DNA of 64,000 nucleotides from Rhodoplanes elegans (GTDB taxonomy: Bacteria > Pseudomonadota > Alphaproteobacteria > Rhizobiales > Xanthobacteraceae): contig NZ_NHSK01000074.1 of the NCBI RefSeq assembly GCF_016653355.1, positions 8,178 through 72,177 of the forward strand. The letters are read 5' to 3'. How positions within the stretch are numbered: the stretch's first letter is position 1; every line of letters begins with the position of its first letter. The position numbers and the translations under genes were made by a program. Below, piece after piece: positions 63,256 through 64,000 of the stretch. The notes beneath the pieces are model-generated. The model had not been told where the DNA came from. It saw nothing but the letters and a program-made list of their open reading frames with translations, and made no database searches.

Positions 63256-64000
63256 TCACCCTTCGGGCTCGCCCGGCAGGTCGTCGACCCGGCACCACTC
63301 GTCGCGCGGCACTACGTGCGCGTAGCGGGCGGCCGAGCGCGGGTCCGACCAGTTCCCCGTCGCCACCAGCCCCTGCACGTCGGCGCCGCCGTACATCCGC
63401 ATCCAAGTCGCCCATGTGTGCCGGAAGGTGTGGAAGTTCACCCACGCCAGCCGGTAGTCGAGCCGCGGCCGGCGCTGGCCCTTCTTGCCGCGGGGCGGCA
63501 TCGGCACGTCGCACACCGCGAGCTTGGCGCGCAGGAACTGGTCCTTCAGCCGGCCGCCGTAGGCGAACTGGAACACCCGGCCGGCGCCGGTCTCGGGTCG
63601 AATGGCACGGAGCTGCGCCACCAGGTCGGCCCGGAGCTTGGCGGTGCGCGCCTCCCCGGTCTTGGTGAGCCCGACATAGGCCGTCCCACCGGCCAGGTCG
63701 ATGTCCTCCCACCGCAGCCGCAGCGCCTCGTTGATGCGCATCCCGGTGTAGAGCAGAAGCCGGAGGAGCAGCCCGAGCCGAGCGTCGATCTGGTCGGCCT
63801 CGCGGATGATGGCGAACGCATCCGGCTGCGTCAGGAACCGGGTAACGACCCGCCCCTTAGCGCCCTTGGGCCGGCGGATCGGGCGATCGACGCCAGCATG
63901 GCGCAGCACGGCCGACAGCGGCGTGTAGAAGCACGTGTTGCGGGTCTGCGGTTGGACGGCCGGATAGAGCTCGACAGCGGCCCGGTCGATCTCGGCTTGC
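63256..64000 (-). CDS. int: Second integrase copy, truncated by window end
   Basis: The C-terminal 247 codons of a second integrase, including the RHTW motif and the catalytic Tyr. It differs from copy 1 by Thr-to-Lys (PPRGKTGQ versus PPRGKKGQ) and Pro-to-Leu (RRPRPDYR versus RRPRLDYR). Both changes are in one short basic loop before HTFRHT. The 5' part lies outside the window. Confidence 0.95.
   Translation of the reverse strand, partial: QAEIDRAAVELYPAVQPQTRNTCFYTPLSAVLRHAGVDRPIRRPKGAKGRVVTRFLTQPDAFAIIREADQIDARLGLLLRLLLYTGMRINEALRLRWEDIDLAGGTAYVGLTKTGEARTAKLRADLVAQLRAIRPETGAGRVFQFAYGGRLKDQFLRAKLAVCDVPMPPRGKKGQRRPRLDYRLAWVNFHTFRHTWATWMRMYGGADVQGLVATGNWSDPRSAARYAHVVPRDEWCRVDDLPGEPEG

Larger units (their letters stand above)
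63107..64000. repeat. Direct repeat, copy 2 (start of the next unit)
   Basis: Repeats bases 1-894 with two substitutions (A63461, T63482). It is cut off by the window edge, so nothing shows how far the second unit extends. Confidence 0.97.

Noticed and set aside
1-64000. Whole-phage reassignment of TAG to glutamine
   Set aside because: Several intact genes end with TAG (primase, small late protein, protease, tail-completion gene), and the phage tRNA has anticodon TTG, not CTA.

Overview
The window carries one complete 63.1 kb unit of a temperate siphovirus-like phage plus the first 894 bases of a second unit. Bases 1-894 recur at 63107-64000 with two substitutions, both inside the integrase gene. 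This means tandem prophages, two related prophages side by side, or a circular element read past its start; the sequence alone cannot decide. The DNA looks GC-rich throughout. The host is almost certainly an alphaproteobacterium, probably a Hyphomicrobiales (rhizobial or Methylobacterium-like) species, because the phage carries homologues of GcrA and GapR, two chromosome and cell-cycle regulators typical of that class.

Layout. (1) 150-15370, minus strand: integrase, a probable excisionase, then a long, tightly coupled early operon of mostly small genes. It includes an HNH nuclease, a YqaJ/lambda-type exonuclease, an ERF-type annealing protein broken by an in-frame amber codon, a DnaA C-terminal-domain protein, an acyl-carrier-protein-like protein lacking the usual serine, a PPCQ-motif protein, a DUF3850/ASCH protein and a protein built on nine 9-residue repeats. 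(2) 15404-17267: immunity region. A 17-base inverted-repeat operator occurs at three places, over the leftward early promoter, the repressor promoter and the cro promoter. Between them lie a lipoprotein gene and an intergenic stretch with tandem GNRA-capped hairpins that may be a structured RNA. (3) 17683-28709, plus strand: small membrane proteins, two ParB-like proteins, GcrA, GapR, RusA, a DNA methyltransferase, a winged-helix plus SF2 helicase fusion, a GIY-YIG nuclease, a primase and a NusG paralogue. (4) 28939-57571, plus strand: late genes for packaging (HNH, TerS, TerL), head (portal, protease, HK97 capsid, a methyltransferase/DUF115 fusion, an SGNH hydrolase, connectors) and tail (tube, chaperones with a -1 frameshift site, tape measure, NlpC/P60, tip protein, beta-helix tailspike). 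Several independent cassettes interrupt this block, most of them on the minus strand. (5) 57649-60181: lysis genes. (6) 60182-63080: a tRNA-Gln(TTG), small accessory genes transcribed divergently from about 61250, and an HNH-like gene next to the integrase end.

The repressor and Cro probably compete for the same operators and so switch the leftward recombination operon and the rightward replication operon. NusG would then favour late transcription through a hairpin-rich leader. GcrA, GapR and the methyltransferase are adjacent and could retune host chromosome regulation. Repressor, Cro, a CopG-like regulator and one late-region regulator all have start codons within a few bases of the expected transcription start, suggesting near-leaderless regulator mRNAs.
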